Positions 7,728 to 16,906 of a DNA stretch of 64,000 bases are shown here, piece after piece. A model generated the notes under the pieces. It saw only the letters and a list, made by a program, of their open reading frames with translations, was not told the DNA's origin and did no database searches. The DNA comes from Bacteroidales bacterium (lineage in GTDB: Bacteria; Bacteroidota; Bacteroidia; Bacteroidales; UBA1715): the NCBI GenBank assembly GCA_016714605.1, contig JADKDL010000016.1, forward strand, positions 1 through 64,000, given 5' to 3'. The stretch's first letter is position 1; every line of letters begins with the position of its first letter. The position numbers were made by a program, and so were the translations under genes.

Positions 7728-9120
7728 TTTCCTTAGCTATATGATTATTTTCTTCTTTTACAATTTTTCCCATTTTCCTTTGGGTAATTTGGGCAAATAT
7801 CAATTTATAAATTACATCATTCAAATTTTTCTCACTTTTTTTGAATGTTTTATAATAAAATTTCAGTCTTTCCCAATGAGCACTCGCACTAAAGCCTTTT
7901 TTTGCAGTCTCGTTCATGCCTTTTAGTACCATATCGGGAGATAGTTGTGGATGTTCAATATTCGATAAAGCTGATGGATCGCTATTTACAAGTCCTTCTG
8001 CAACCATTTTATTCCACAATCTGCTTCCTGGCAGAGCTCTGATAGGCGTAAATACCGGTATGATATTCGTTTCTTTACAAAATGCCAAGGTGTCGTAGTA
8101 TGTTTGAAGGCTGTCGGTCTCGTAACCAATAGCAAACCAACCCGAAATTATTATGCCTTGCGATTGAATAAAAGCAATATTATCTTTCATTTGTTTGAGT
8201 GGATCGCTCTTACTATTTATGCCCATTTTATTATATGCCCCACTAGATTTTAGAGTGGTGGTGTTTACCGATTCTAAGCCCACGGCAGCATAGATAAGCC
8301 CCGATTTTGCAGCCATTTTTATAACCTCTCTTCCTTTTTCAGTAGAAGCTGCATCAAGGTTTGCCTGACCGTGCCAGTATTTCTTATTAGGAATTTCGGC
8401 TATTTTGCTGTAAAGCTCAATGTAATAGTCATAACAGTTAGCTCTGCCAAATACCGTGTCGTCAAGTATATAATAGAAATTTTTAAAATTCTTAATATCA
8501 TTCACAACGTCATCTATTGGTTTGAAGCGAAGTTTGGTGCCAAAAATATCGCTTACCATACAAAAATCGCATGCTATTGGGCAGCCTCTCGATGCAAATG
8601 TGAGGTCGAATGTATATTTTCTTTTAAAAAGATGTCGATGTGGAGTTGGTAGATTTGAAAGATTTGGCATTTCTTTTTGTTGATATATGGTATGATTTTC
8701 TGCCGTAAACGGAACAGGTGAACATACATAAAAATCTTTCAGTTCTTTATTTTCGTAGTCTTTGAGTAATATAGGCCAAAGCTCTTCGGCCTCTCCAACT
8801 ACAACAGTTCTTGCATGTTCCTTAGCTCTCAATGGCATTGCACTCGCTTGTGCTCCGCCTAAAATCACAGTCTTGCCCCGTTTTGTGAATTCATCGGCAA
8901 GTTCAAAAGCAGTTGCTTCTGCCGATTGACGCATACTGATTCCTATAATTTCGCTATCGGTATCGTAGTTCACTTTTTCCGGTTCCCACAGCATGTCTAT
9001 CAGTGTATAATCATGCTCTGGTGCTACCGATGCTAAGATGGGTAACGAAAGAGGCATGAACGGATCTCGCTTCAAAAGAGGGTCTTGCCGGTGTGCAGCA
9101 AGTATAAGTGTTATTTTCAA
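7711..9120 (-). CDS. B12-binding-domain radical SAM protein
   Basis: A 469-residue protein. Residues about 1-130 form a Rossmann-like cobalamin-binding domain (GISMRQSA, VILGGAQAS, VVGEAEELW) without the DxHxxG motif of base-off B12 enzymes, as is usual in this radical SAM class. The [4Fe-4S] motif CPIACDFC follows at Cys180, Cys184, Cys187, then a radical SAM barrel and a C-terminal extension. Members methylate unactivated carbons or carry out other radical rearrangements. It leads a leftward, translationally coupled unit with a thioesterase and crotonase, so it probably modifies the acyl or ring part of the locus product. The exact reaction cannot be read from the sequence. Confidence 0.88.
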   Translation of the reverse strand: MKITLILAAHRQDPLLKRDPFMPLSLPILASVAPEHDYTLIDMLWEPEKVNYDTDSEIIGISMRQSAEATAFELADEFTKRGKTVILGGAQASAMPLRAKEHARTVVVGEAEELWPILLKDYENKELKDFYVCSPVPFTAENHTIYQQKEMPNLSNLPTPHRHLFKRKYTFDLTFASRGCPIACDFCMVSDIFGTKLRFKPIDDVVNDIKNFKNFYYILDDTVFGRANCYDYYIELYSKIAEIPNKKYWHGQANLDAASTEKGREVIKMAAKSGLIYAAVGLESVNTTTLKSSGAYNKMGINSKSDPLKQMKDNIAFIQSQGIIISGWFAIGYETDSLQTYYDTLAFCKETNIIPVFTPIRALPGSRLWNKMVAEGLVNSDPSALSNIEHPQLSPDMVLKGMNETAKKGFSASAHWERLKFYYKTFKKSEKNLNDVIYKLIFAQITQRKMGKIVKEENNHIAKEIGTNF

Positions 9121-9450
9121 TTTTTTATTGATATGATTCTTAATGTTTTATTGTCGGTTATTTACAATTCAATAGTTAAATGATGTAAGTAAACAGACTT
9201 TAGTGCAACAAAATTACAATTTTTTAAAAGAATACGTAACAAACCTTTTACAAAAGCATTCGTAATTTTATTTTTTTTTGTAATTATTTCTTTATTAACA
9301 AGATTACAAATCGTTTTGTCTGTTTTTTAATTTTTTATGACTATAATTGTAAGTAACTCGCTAGGAATTTGAACCAAATTAATGCAATTTAGCAGACTCA
9401 AAAGAAAACGCATAGTTTTTGAAATTTAAAATGCCATAATTACAAGAAAA
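9121..9450. other. Divergent control region between the two halves of the pigment locus
   Basis: This 330-base AT-rich spacer holds no gene. It separates the leftward radical SAM unit from the rightward darA operon and must hold both promoters. A clear leftward -7 box is at 9209-9216. Towards darA the nearest candidate is TAGTTTTTG at 9413-9421, a one-base-longer variant of TAnnTTTG, about 30 bases before the darA ATG. No clear operator palindrome was recognised. Confidence 0.5.
9209..9216 (-). promoter_or_regulatory. Promoter -7 box (TAnnTTTG) for the radical SAM unit
   Basis: Minus strand TAATTTTG, an exact match to the Bacteroidetes -7 consensus, about 90 bases upstream of the radical SAM start. 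Sequence inference only. Confidence 0.45.
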
Positions 9451-10362
9451 TTGATGAAGAAAATATTAGTAATTTATTATACTCAAACCGGTCAAATAAG
9501 AACTATTTTAGACTCTATCATTTCAGGGTTTACTGATATGAGTATGGTTGAGATAGATTATGCTGAAATAAAACCGTCAAAGCCATATCCATACCCATGG
9601 AAAGAAGCTTTTTACAATAGTTTTCCAGAGTCGGTGAAAGGTATTCCTTGTCAACTTGAGTCTTGGGATTTTGATTTAAATAAAGAGTATGATTTAGTGC
9701 TTCTGGGAATGCAAGTTTGGTATTTGTCACCATCTATTCCTGCTAGTTCATTTTTGCAACATCCTGAAATTAAAATATTTCTGAGGGGTAAGAATGTAGT
9801 TACGGTAAATGGAGTTCGGAATATGTGGTACACTTCTTATTTGCTATGTAAGAAATATTTAGGTGATGCCGGAGCTCATTATCAAGGAAATATTGTGATG
9901 TATGACAGAACGGATAATTATATTGCAGGTATTACCGTTATAGCGTGGATGGTACATGGGAAAAAGAAGCTTGCACTATTCCCTCAATCAGGGGTGAGCG
10001 ATGAAGATATATTGAATGCCAAGACGTATGGACAAATTATTTATAGTAATTTAATAGAAAATACTTTGTCCAAATTGCAAGAAGCCCTTGTTTTTGCAGG
10101 TGCAGTAAAGGTTAAGTTTCATTTGATGAAAATAGAAATTGTAGCTAGAAAAATATTTGTAAAGTTTGCCGATTTTGTGTTAAAAAAAGGAAGCTATGAA
10201 AGTCCGTTGAGAAAGACAAGAGTAGCTTTATTTAAATATTATTTACTTTTTGTTTTTTTTATACTTTCTCCATTTGTTTCAATATTTCAAATGCTTAGAA
10301 GGTGGGTTTTTTATTCAAGTGCCAATAAACAAATAAGAATTTTTCAGGGGTTAAAACCTTAA
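9451..10362 (+). CDS. darA: DarA, dialkylresorcinol-forming (condensing/aromatising) enzyme
   Basis: A 303-residue protein with a flavodoxin-like N-terminus (KILVIYYTQTGQ, an FMN phosphate-binding loop) and a basic C-terminal region with a hydrophobic segment near residues 262-282 that may anchor it to the membrane. Size, architecture and position directly before a DarB-type ketosynthase match DarA of dialkylresorcinol pathways, in which DarB builds the ring from two acyl units and DarA oxidises (aromatises) it to the resorcinol. This resorcinol is the alcohol part of flexirubins. It is the first gene of the long rightward operon, 62 bases before darB. Confidence is high from the pair and moderate from the sequence alone. 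Confidence 0.85.
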   Translation: MMKKILVIYYTQTGQIRTILDSIISGFTDMSMVEIDYAEIKPSKPYPYPWKEAFYNSFPESVKGIPCQLESWDFDLNKEYDLVLLGMQVWYLSPSIPASSFLQHPEIKIFLRGKNVVTVNGVRNMWYTSYLLCKKYLGDAGAHYQGNIVMYDRTDNYIAGITVIAWMVHGKKKLALFPQSGVSDEDILNAKTYGQIIYSNLIENTLSKLQEALVFAGAVKVKFHLMKIEIVARKIFVKFADFVLKKGSYESPLRKTRVALFKYYLLFVFFILSPFVSIFQMLRRWVFYSSANKQIRIFQGLKP

Positions 10363-10424
10363 TCTGAAATGTTTGGATACTTGGCTTAAATAGATTTATT
10401 TTGCACTAAATTTCATTTCTTATA

Positions 10425-11564
10425 ATGTATAAAGACGTATATGTAACCAAAACATCGCATTTTTTACCAAATGAAGCGGTAGACAATGAGAAAATGGAAG
10501 ATTATCTGGGGAAAATTAAGGGACTTAAATCTAAGGCAAAGTCAATTATTTTAAAAAGAAATGGTATAAGCCAAAGATATTATGCTCTTGATAAAGAGGG
10601 AAATTTTACACATACAAATGTAGATTTAACGGTAGAAGCAATAAAAAAGCTCACCGATGAAAACTTTGGAATAAAAGATATTCAGCTACTTACCTGTGGA
10701 ACTGCATCGCCCGACTACTTGATGCCCTCGCACGCTAATATGGTGCAAGGTAAGCTAGATTGCAATGCCATAGACTCAATGTCGCCTTCGGGTTCATGCA
10801 ATAGTGCAATGTGGGCTTTGAATTATGCTATTATGTCTTTGCAGTTGGGCAAACAAGAAAATGCTGTTTGTACCGGTTCAGAGAGAATTTCTACTTGGAT
10901 GCTTTCAAAAAACTTTGAAGAAGAGTCTTCGCATTTAGAAGCTTTGGGAAATAATCCATATATAGCATTTGAAAAAGAATTCTTACGATGGATGTTGTCT
11001 GACGGAGCAGCAGCTTTATTGTTGCAAAACAAACCATCCGAAAAGGGAATTTCGCTTAAAGTAGATTGGATTGAGATACGTTCGTATTCACACTTGGTAG
11101 AAGCCTGTATGTATGCAGGTGGGGTAAAAAATGAAACCGGAGATCTTATTCCATGGCGTAATTTTACAAGCAGTGAATTAATAAACCAAACCGTACTTTC
11201 TTTAAAGCAAGACGCTCGACTTCTTGAAAATAATGTAGTGAAATTGGGCGATTTGTTTCTTGAAGATTTGATAGAAAAATATAATTTAACACCCGATAAT
11301 ATTGATTATTTTTTGCCTCATTTATCGTCAAATTTTTTTAGAAGTAAAATTTATGATGGAATTAAGTCTATAGGGTTTGAAATACCCGAGGAGAAATGGT
11401 TTACCAATTTACATAAGTATGGAAATGTAGGAGCAGCTTCGGGTTTTCTTATGCTCGACGAGCTTTTTAATAGCGGAAAATTAGTCAAAAATAATAAAAT
11501 TTTGGTAATGATTCCAGAAAGTGCAAGATTTTCTTATACGTTTCTGCATCTTACTGTAGTATAG
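10425..11564 (+). CDS. darB: DarB, KAS III-type ketosynthase/cyclase of dialkylresorcinol synthesis
   Basis: A 379-residue KAS III-fold protein with all three catalytic residues: Cys125 in PSGSCNSAM, His299 in FLPHLSS, and Asn334 in KYGNVGAAS. DarB enzymes join a beta-ketoacyl thioester to a second acyl thioester and close the six-membered ring, giving a cyclohexanedione that DarA aromatises. It follows darA directly. It differs from the KAS III-like protein at 4683, which has lost the His/Asn pair, so the two are not interchangeable. The insertion around residues 160-190 (KNFEEESSHLEALGNN) is longer than in FabH. Confidence 0.9.
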   Translation: MYKDVYVTKTSHFLPNEAVDNEKMEDYLGKIKGLKSKAKSIILKRNGISQRYYALDKEGNFTHTNVDLTVEAIKKLTDENFGIKDIQLLTCGTASPDYLMPSHANMVQGKLDCNAIDSMSPSGSCNSAMWALNYAIMSLQLGKQENAVCTGSERISTWMLSKNFEEESSHLEALGNNPYIAFEKEFLRWMLSDGAAALLLQNKPSEKGISLKVDWIEIRSYSHLVEACMYAGGVKNETGDLIPWRNFTSSELINQTVLSLKQDARLLENNVVKLGDLFLEDLIEKYNLTPDNIDYFLPHLSSNFFRSKIYDGIKSIGFEIPEEKWFTNLHKYGNVGAASGFLMLDELFNSGKLVKNNKILVMIPESARFSYTFLHLTVV

Positions 11565-11625
11565 TTTTTTTTAAATAGTATTATTTCAATAGTTCACCTG
11601 TTATTTTATATATAAATTTTTTGTA

Positions 11626-12027
11626 ATGAAAGTTAATCAGGTACCACAAGACGATGCTAATATTTTCGACGGAAAAACACAAGACGTTCAATACGCCCTT
11701 GATGAGAATGGAAAATATACAATTGTAAAAAGTGTAGGTTGGCAACCTAAAAACGATGCTATATCACACGCTTGGGAATTGGAACAAGAAAAGATAGAAG
11801 AGGCTAGAGCATTGGTCGTTGCAGGAAAAAAAAGTCCCATATATTACCACATGTTTAAAAACCTAATGGATGTAAAACTGCTTGCTTCATATACCGGTTT
11901 TTTTGTGTTCACCGTTAAAAGACATTTTAAACCAAATGTTTTTAATGAACTATCAGAAAAAAAGTTGCAACGTTATGTAGAAGCATTTAGAATGAAGCAT
12001 ATAGATGATTTATACAATATTGAGTAG
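11626..12027 (+). CDS. Conserved small protein of dialkylresorcinol/flexirubin loci, function unknown
   Basis: A 133-residue soluble, mixed alpha/beta protein with no signal peptide and no membrane segment (starts MKVNQVPQDDANIFDG). The middle is a charged helix (WELEQEKIEEARALVVAGKK) followed by a helical segment with several aromatic residues. I recognise no catalytic motif. Its stop codon abuts the start of the BtrH-like gene with no gap, so the two are translationally coupled and probably act together, for example as subunits. From memory, small proteins of this kind recur between darB and BtrH-like genes in Bacteroidetes; a search would settle this. Confidence 0.7.
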   Translation: MKVNQVPQDDANIFDGKTQDVQYALDENGKYTIVKSVGWQPKNDAISHAWELEQEKIEEARALVVAGKKSPIYYHMFKNLMDVKLLASYTGFFVFTVKRHFKPNVFNELSEKKLQRYVEAFRMKHIDDLYNIE

Positions 12028-13038
12028 ATGAGAATAGATTTTGATCATAAAATGTCGGCCCATTGCGAAAATGGTGTAACATCAAATCTTCTCCGTTTTT
12101 ATGGGGTAGATGTAAGTGAAGCAATGGTTTTTGGTATGGGTTCGGGTATATTTTTCAGCTATTTGCCGTTCTTGAAACTCAATGGCTGTCCGGTTATTGC
12201 ATTTAGACCCTTACCGGGAGTTATTTTCAGAAGAATATCCAAAGCTTTGGGATTGAAAATATTTACAAAGAAATATTCTGACCGCGAAAAGGCAATGACC
12301 GAGTTGGACGAGAACCTAAAAAAGGGTATTCCAACAGGCATGGTTGTGGGAGTTTACGATTTAACCTACTTCCCTCCAATGTTTAGGTTCCATTTCAATG
12401 CTCACAATATTGTTGTTTTTGGTAAAGAAGGTAACGATTATATTGTATCCGACCCCGTAATGGAGCAGGTTGAAAAACTGAGCTATGAAGACCTGAAAAG
12501 AGTACGTTTTGCAATGGGGTTGGCAAAACCAAAAGGCAAAATGTATTACGTAGAGAATATTCCCAAAGAAATAGATTTAAAGAAATCTATTATAAAAGGA
12601 TTAAAGCGTACGGTTAGAGATAATTACTTAGTTCCAGGTCCAATAATAGGGGTGAATGGAATAAAATATTTAAGCAAAAAAATAAGAAATTGGCCTCAGA
12701 AATATGGCGAAAAAATAGCTAAAAAATATGTAGGTCATATAGTAAGAATGCAAGAGGAAATTGGTACCGGAGGCGCAGGTTTTAGGTTCTTATTTGCTGC
12801 ATTTCTTCAAGAGGCTTCGGTTATCATAGACAGTAAAGAATTGTACGACTTATCTTTTAAAATGACAGAAGTAGGCGATAAATGGAGATTGTTTGCTGTT
12901 GCTGCCGGAAGAATATGTAAGGGTAGACAAACCGTTGAAACCTATGATACTTTGGGCGACATGCTTCTTGATATATCTATATCAGAAGGTTATGTTTATG
13001 CAGAGATTCGTAATATTTTAAAAACGATGAATAAATAA
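12028..13038 (+). CDS. BtrH N-terminal-domain protein (cysteine acyltransferase-like)
   Basis: A 336-residue protein. Residues about 1-150 fit the BtrH_N domain, a papain-like fold used by the butirosin acyltransferase BtrH: His12-Cys13 in AHCENGV at the N-terminus, His125 in NAHNIVVFG and Asp141 in VSDP form a likely triad. The C-terminal half is a helical domain of the DUF4872 kind. BtrH moves an acyl group from an acyl carrier protein to an amine. Here it could esterify the aryl-polyene acid onto the dialkylresorcinol or another acceptor, but that is inference from context. It is coupled to the small gene upstream and lies 38 bases before the ABC ATPase. Confidence 0.8.
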   Translation: MRIDFDHKMSAHCENGVTSNLLRFYGVDVSEAMVFGMGSGIFFSYLPFLKLNGCPVIAFRPLPGVIFRRISKALGLKIFTKKYSDREKAMTELDENLKKGIPTGMVVGVYDLTYFPPMFRFHFNAHNIVVFGKEGNDYIVSDPVMEQVEKLSYEDLKRVRFAMGLAKPKGKMYYVENIPKEIDLKKSIIKGLKRTVRDNYLVPGPIIGVNGIKYLSKKIRNWPQKYGEKIAKKYVGHIVRMQEEIGTGGAGFRFLFAAFLQEASVIIDSKELYDLSFKMTEVGDKWRLFAVAAGRICKGRQTVETYDTLGDMLLDISISEGYVYAEIRNILKTMNK

Positions 13039-13076
13039 AAAATAAAACACAATGTTTTTAAAATCATTGTGCTGAA

Positions 13077-13853
13077 ATGAAAATAGACAAAGCTAAAGAT
13101 ACGGTGACAAACACAGAGATAGTAAGGGTAGAGAATCTTACAAAATTTTATAAGGGTAGGGTAGAACCGGCGGTAGATAATTTAGAATTGATTGTAAATG
13201 AAGGTGATTTCTTTGGATTATTAGGTCCTAATGGTGCCGGAAAAACAACTACTATTTCTATGATGTGCGGTTTGATACCAATTACTAAAGGGAAAATTGA
13301 AATAACTGGATACGATGTGCAAACCAATATGAGCATGATTAAGTGGCATATTGGCGTTGTAGCTCAAGATATTGCGCTTTATGACAAACTTTCGGCATAT
13401 GAAAATCTAAATTACTTTGGCACTCTGTATTCAATAGAAAAAGAGATTTTAAAAAAGAAAATTACAGAATTATTGTTTCGCCTTGGATTAGAAAAGTTTA
13501 AGGATGAGAAGATTAAAAACTTTTCTGGAGGTATGAAACGTCGAGTAAATCTAATAGCCGGACTCTTGCATGAGCCTAAACTTTTGTTTCTTGATGAGCC
13601 TACTGTTGGCGTAGATGTTCATTCTCGTTCGCTTATACGTGAGTATCTTACAGAACTAAATCAAAATGGAACTACAATTATTTATACTTCACACATGATG
13701 GAAGATGCTGAAATTCTTTGTTCTAAAGTTGCAATTATTGACTATGGCAAAGTAAAATGTATTGATTCTCCTAGTAATTTGATGATGCAGTATGAATGTG
13801 AAACATTAGAAAAAGTATTTCTGAAAGTTACCGGACACAGCCCGAGAGATTAA
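13077..13853 (+). CDS. ABC transporter ATP-binding protein
   Basis: A 258-residue ABC ATPase with Walker A GPNGAGKTTT (about residues 50-59), Q-loop in VVAQD, signature NFSGGMKRR, Walker B LLFLDEPTVGVD and a switch His in TSHMMEDA. It belongs to the CcmA/DRA-type export group. Paired with the membrane protein at 13905 it would export or flip a lipid-like product across the inner membrane. A short N-terminal extension of about 15 residues precedes the domain. Spacing to the permease is 51 bases. Confidence 0.93.
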   Translation: MKIDKAKDTVTNTEIVRVENLTKFYKGRVEPAVDNLELIVNEGDFFGLLGPNGAGKTTTISMMCGLIPITKGKIEITGYDVQTNMSMIKWHIGVVAQDIALYDKLSAYENLNYFGTLYSIEKEILKKKITELLFRLGLEKFKDEKIKNFSGGMKRRVNLIAGLLHEPKLLFLDEPTVGVDVHSRSLIREYLTELNQNGTTIIYTSHMMEDAEILCSKVAIIDYGKVKCIDSPSNLMMQYECETLEKVFLKVTGHSPRD

Positions 13854-13904
13854 GATGTGTTTGAAGGTGTGTGTTTAACCGGAATTATAAAAGAATAAAA
13901 TTAA

Positions 13905-15182
13905 ATGAGAAAATTAGCAGTTTCAGTTTATAAAGAAGCAGTACTTTTATTGAGAGATTTTGAAGGAATATTGATGCTTTTTTTAATGCCTCTTATTCTT
14001 GTCGTAGTCATAACTTTACTACAAGATAAATCTTTTCAAAATATTACTGAAAAAAAGGTTCAGATAATTATTGTCGATGCCGATAATGATTCATTAGGTA
14101 TTGCATTCAGAAATGGTCTGAAACAATCTGGAATGTTTGAAGTTACAGAAATTATTTCAACCGATAGTAGTGCGGTTGTAGCAGCAAAAAAGCAAGTTGC
14201 CGAAGGTAAATTCCAGATAGGTATTTTCATACCGCAAAATACTACTCTTCAGGTTAAAAACAGGGCAGTAGCGCTTATTCAAAGGCAAATACCCAATGTG
14301 GTTCAAACAGCCGGAGTGAATATTAACTCCTCGGCTACAATAGATCTATTTTTCGATCCGGTTACTAAAGACAGTTTTAAAGGTATAACCAAAAGTACTT
14401 TTATGCAGTTTGCCGCAAATACAGAGACAAAGATAATTTTTGAGTCCTATTCCCGATTTATTGATGTGCTTACCAATCAGTCTACTCCAATAGAATTTCC
14501 CAAGACTCCGGTAATCAATTTCAATGAAGATTTGGTTTCTGAATATACTGGAGGCATTCTACCAAATTCTGTACAGCACAATGTACCAGCCTGGACGTTA
14601 TTCGGCATGTTTCTTATTTGTATTCCCGTTGCCGGAAATATTATCAAAGAACGTTATGATGGTTGTTTGTCTAGAATACAAACCATTCCGGTAAACTATT
14701 TAGTGGTAATGACCGGAAAATTTGTGGTTTTCGTTTCTATTTGCCTTGTTCAAGCACTTCTTATTGTGTTGGTTGGTATGTATGTAATGCCGCTTCTAGG
14801 CATGCCTGAGCTTGTGGTAGGTAGTAATTGGTTTGCATTATTTGTTATTTCGCTCGGTTCGGCTTTTGCTGCTACAAGTTTTGGGTTACTTATTGGCAAT
14901 CTGGCTACTACGCAAATTCAAGCATCGGTATTTGGGTCAATATCTGCGGTTTTACTGGCTGCAATAGGTGGCGTTTGGATACCTAACATGGTAATGCCCG
15001 ATTTGATGAGAAGAATAAGTGAGTTTTCTCCAATGAACTGGGGCATACAGGGTTATTATAAAGTGTTTTTGCGTGGCGATGGTTTCTTACAGATTTATCC
15101 GGAATTTATTAAGCTTACCGTTTTTGCAATTGTATGTGTGCTTTTAGGTGCTTTGTTCAAAAAACATCTTAAAGAAGGATAA
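13905..15182 (+). CDS. ABC-2 type transporter permease
   Basis: A 425-residue ABC-2 permease. One membrane helix lies near residues 22-39, then a large extracytoplasmic domain (about residues 45-225), then five or six helices to the C-terminus, with the conserved end region NWGIQGYYKVFLRGDG. This YhhJ/NatB-like layout is typical of exporters of lipids, drugs and pigments. It works with the ATPase immediately upstream. In aryl-polyene loci of Bacteroidetes such a pair is common, but the substrate is unproven. Confidence 0.9.
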   Translation: MRKLAVSVYKEAVLLLRDFEGILMLFLMPLILVVVITLLQDKSFQNITEKKVQIIIVDADNDSLGIAFRNGLKQSGMFEVTEIISTDSSAVVAAKKQVAEGKFQIGIFIPQNTTLQVKNRAVALIQRQIPNVVQTAGVNINSSATIDLFFDPVTKDSFKGITKSTFMQFAANTETKIIFESYSRFIDVLTNQSTPIEFPKTPVINFNEDLVSEYTGGILPNSVQHNVPAWTLFGMFLICIPVAGNIIKERYDGCLSRIQTIPVNYLVVMTGKFVVFVSICLVQALLIVLVGMYVMPLLGMPELVVGSNWFALFVISLGSAFAATSFGLLIGNLATTQIQASVFGSISAVLLAAIGGVWIPNMVMPDLMRRISEFSPMNWGIQGYYKVFLRGDGFLQIYPEFIKLTVFAIVCVLLGALFKKHLKEG

Positions 15183-15211
15183 AATATAATATTATAGGGT
15201 TTCAAAAGTAT

Positions 15212-15652
15212 ATGTCGATTAATACTGTGAATATAAAAAAAATGATAAATAGAACCAATACTTCGGTAAGGTTCAGCGAAGTGGACTCAATGAGAATTGT
15301 TTGGCACGGCAACTATGTTAAATATTTTGAAGATGGCAGAGAGGCTTTCGGTAAGGAATATTCAATATCGTATATGCAGATGTTTGACCATGGTTACATG
15401 ACTCCTTTGGTTCATATTGAGTGCGACTATAAACGATTTTTACGCTATGAAGAAGGCATTATTATTGAAACAGAATATGAACCAAGCGATGCAGCAAAAA
15501 TAATTTTTAATTTTAGAATTTATAGACAAAGTAATTTGGAGTTAGTTTGTACCGGAAAAAGCATTCAGGTGTTTCTTGATAAAAATGGTGAACTAGTACT
15601 CACAATACTACCATTTTATAATGAATGGAAAAAAAAATGGAATCAAGTATAA
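15212..15652 (+). CDS. Acyl-CoA/acyl-ACP thioesterase, 4HBT hot-dog family
   Basis: A single hot-dog protein with the 4HBT signature EVDSMRIVWHGNYVKYFEDGRE: the catalytic Asp in EVDSM, followed by HGNY and the long helix. It resembles the thioesterase (ApeK type) of E. coli-like aryl-polyene clusters and may release or edit ACP-bound polyenes. The ATG at 15212 gives 146 residues. An alternative ATG at 15242 follows an A-rich stretch typical of Bacteroidetes ribosome binding and would remove ten residues without touching the domain. It is 29 bases after the ABC permease. Confidence 0.88.
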   Translation: MSINTVNIKKMINRTNTSVRFSEVDSMRIVWHGNYVKYFEDGREAFGKEYSISYMQMFDHGYMTPLVHIECDYKRFLRYEEGIIIETEYEPSDAAKIIFNFRIYRQSNLELVCTGKSIQVFLDKNGELVLTILPFYNEWKKKWNQV

Positions 15653-15772
15653 TATAAAACGAATGAAGGTGTTTTAAACGATTATTATTCAATAGAATCA
15701 CCTATTAAAACTTTAAGAAATTATTAAAAAAACGAATTACAATCTGAATAAAAAGAAAATTTGAGTAACCGG

Positions 15773-16894
15773 ATGAAAGATATTTACGTTGCAGCAGAAA
15801 ATACAACAACCGCATTAGGATTCGATACGCAAACATTAATTGAAAATATTAAAAATGGAGTTAGCGGGTTGCAACTAATTGATAATATTAGCCTTTCGAA
15901 AGAAGTTTTACCTTTGGCATTGGTCGATTTTGAATCTCTTGACTCGAAAATCAATAACTCCTATTTATATACAAGGTTTGAAAAATTGCTTATTCATTCT
16001 ATTGCTCATGCACTAAACGGTTCAGATATAGACATTTCGTCACCCGATACGCTTTTGGTTATTACTACTACCAAAGGAAATATAGAATTACTGCACACCC
16101 CCCAGAAAGAAAAGTTTGGCAATGAGCGTATTCTGTTGCATAAGGCCGCTCATGTTGTGGCCGATTATTTTCATACTGTCAATAAGCCTTTAGTAATTTC
16201 TAATGCTTGTATTTCAGGTATTTTAGGAATAGTATATGCTCAGCGATTATTGCAACAGGGTGTTTATAAGAATGTTGTAGTTTCTGGTGCCGATGTTATC
16301 AGTAAGTTTGTAATCTCCGGATTTCAGTCTTTCAAATCATTGAGTCATACTCCTTGCAAACCGTTTGACAGTGAGCGTGTTGGACTATCGTTAGGCGAAG
16401 GAGCAGGTACAATGGTTTTATCAACCAATAAAACATCAGAAAGAAATATAAGAGTGGTGCGGGGAGCTTCGGCTAATGATGCAAATCACATTTCGGGTCC
16501 GTCGCGCACGGCTGAGGGGCTGTTTCTAGCTATTAGTAGAGTATTGGGAAATGAATCGGTTGACTATATATCTGCTCATGGTACAGCAACGCCTTACAAT
16601 GACGATATGGAATCTGTTGCAATAAACAGAGCCGGTTTGGCTGCTGTTCCTGTAAACAGTTTCAAAGCCTATTTGGGTCATACGCTTGGTGCTGCGGGTA
16701 TTATCGAGGCTATTATTGGTATTGAATCAATGAAACGGAATGAACTTTTTAAATCTCTAGGGTCCGAAAATATTGGGGTTGTAGAACCAATTAACGTAAT
16801 TAAAGAAAATAAAACCCATTCAATTGAAAAATTCCTTAAAATAGGTTCTGGATTTGGCGGATGCAATGCAGCGGTATTATTTCAAAAAGGGTAA
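15773..16894 (+). CDS. FabF-type beta-ketoacyl-ACP synthase (aryl-polyene type)
   Basis: A ketosynthase with complete triad: Cys146 in SNACISG, His269 in SAHGTAT, and His303 in YLGHTLGAAG, counted from the ATG at 15773. A longer reading starts at a TTG at 15761; I prefer the ATG because MKDIYVAAENTTTALG aligns with ketosynthase N-termini. It resembles the ApeO/ApeR ketosynthases of aryl-polyene clusters and would extend the polyene. The 120-base gap before it is the largest but one in the rightward operon. It is followed after 12 bases by a truncated ketosynthase-like gene. Confidence 0.9.
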   Translation: MKDIYVAAENTTTALGFDTQTLIENIKNGVSGLQLIDNISLSKEVLPLALVDFESLDSKINNSYLYTRFEKLLIHSIAHALNGSDIDISSPDTLLVITTTKGNIELLHTPQKEKFGNERILLHKAAHVVADYFHTVNKPLVISNACISGILGIVYAQRLLQQGVYKNVVVSGADVISKFVISGFQSFKSLSHTPCKPFDSERVGLSLGEGAGTMVLSTNKTSERNIRVVRGASANDANHISGPSRTAEGLFLAISRVLGNESVDYISAHGTATPYNDDMESVAINRAGLAAVPVNSFKAYLGHTLGAAGIIEAIIGIESMKRNELFKSLGSENIGVVEPINVIKENKTHSIEKFLKIGSGFGGCNAAVLFQKG

Positions 16895-16906
16895 ATATTA
16901 TTAGAA

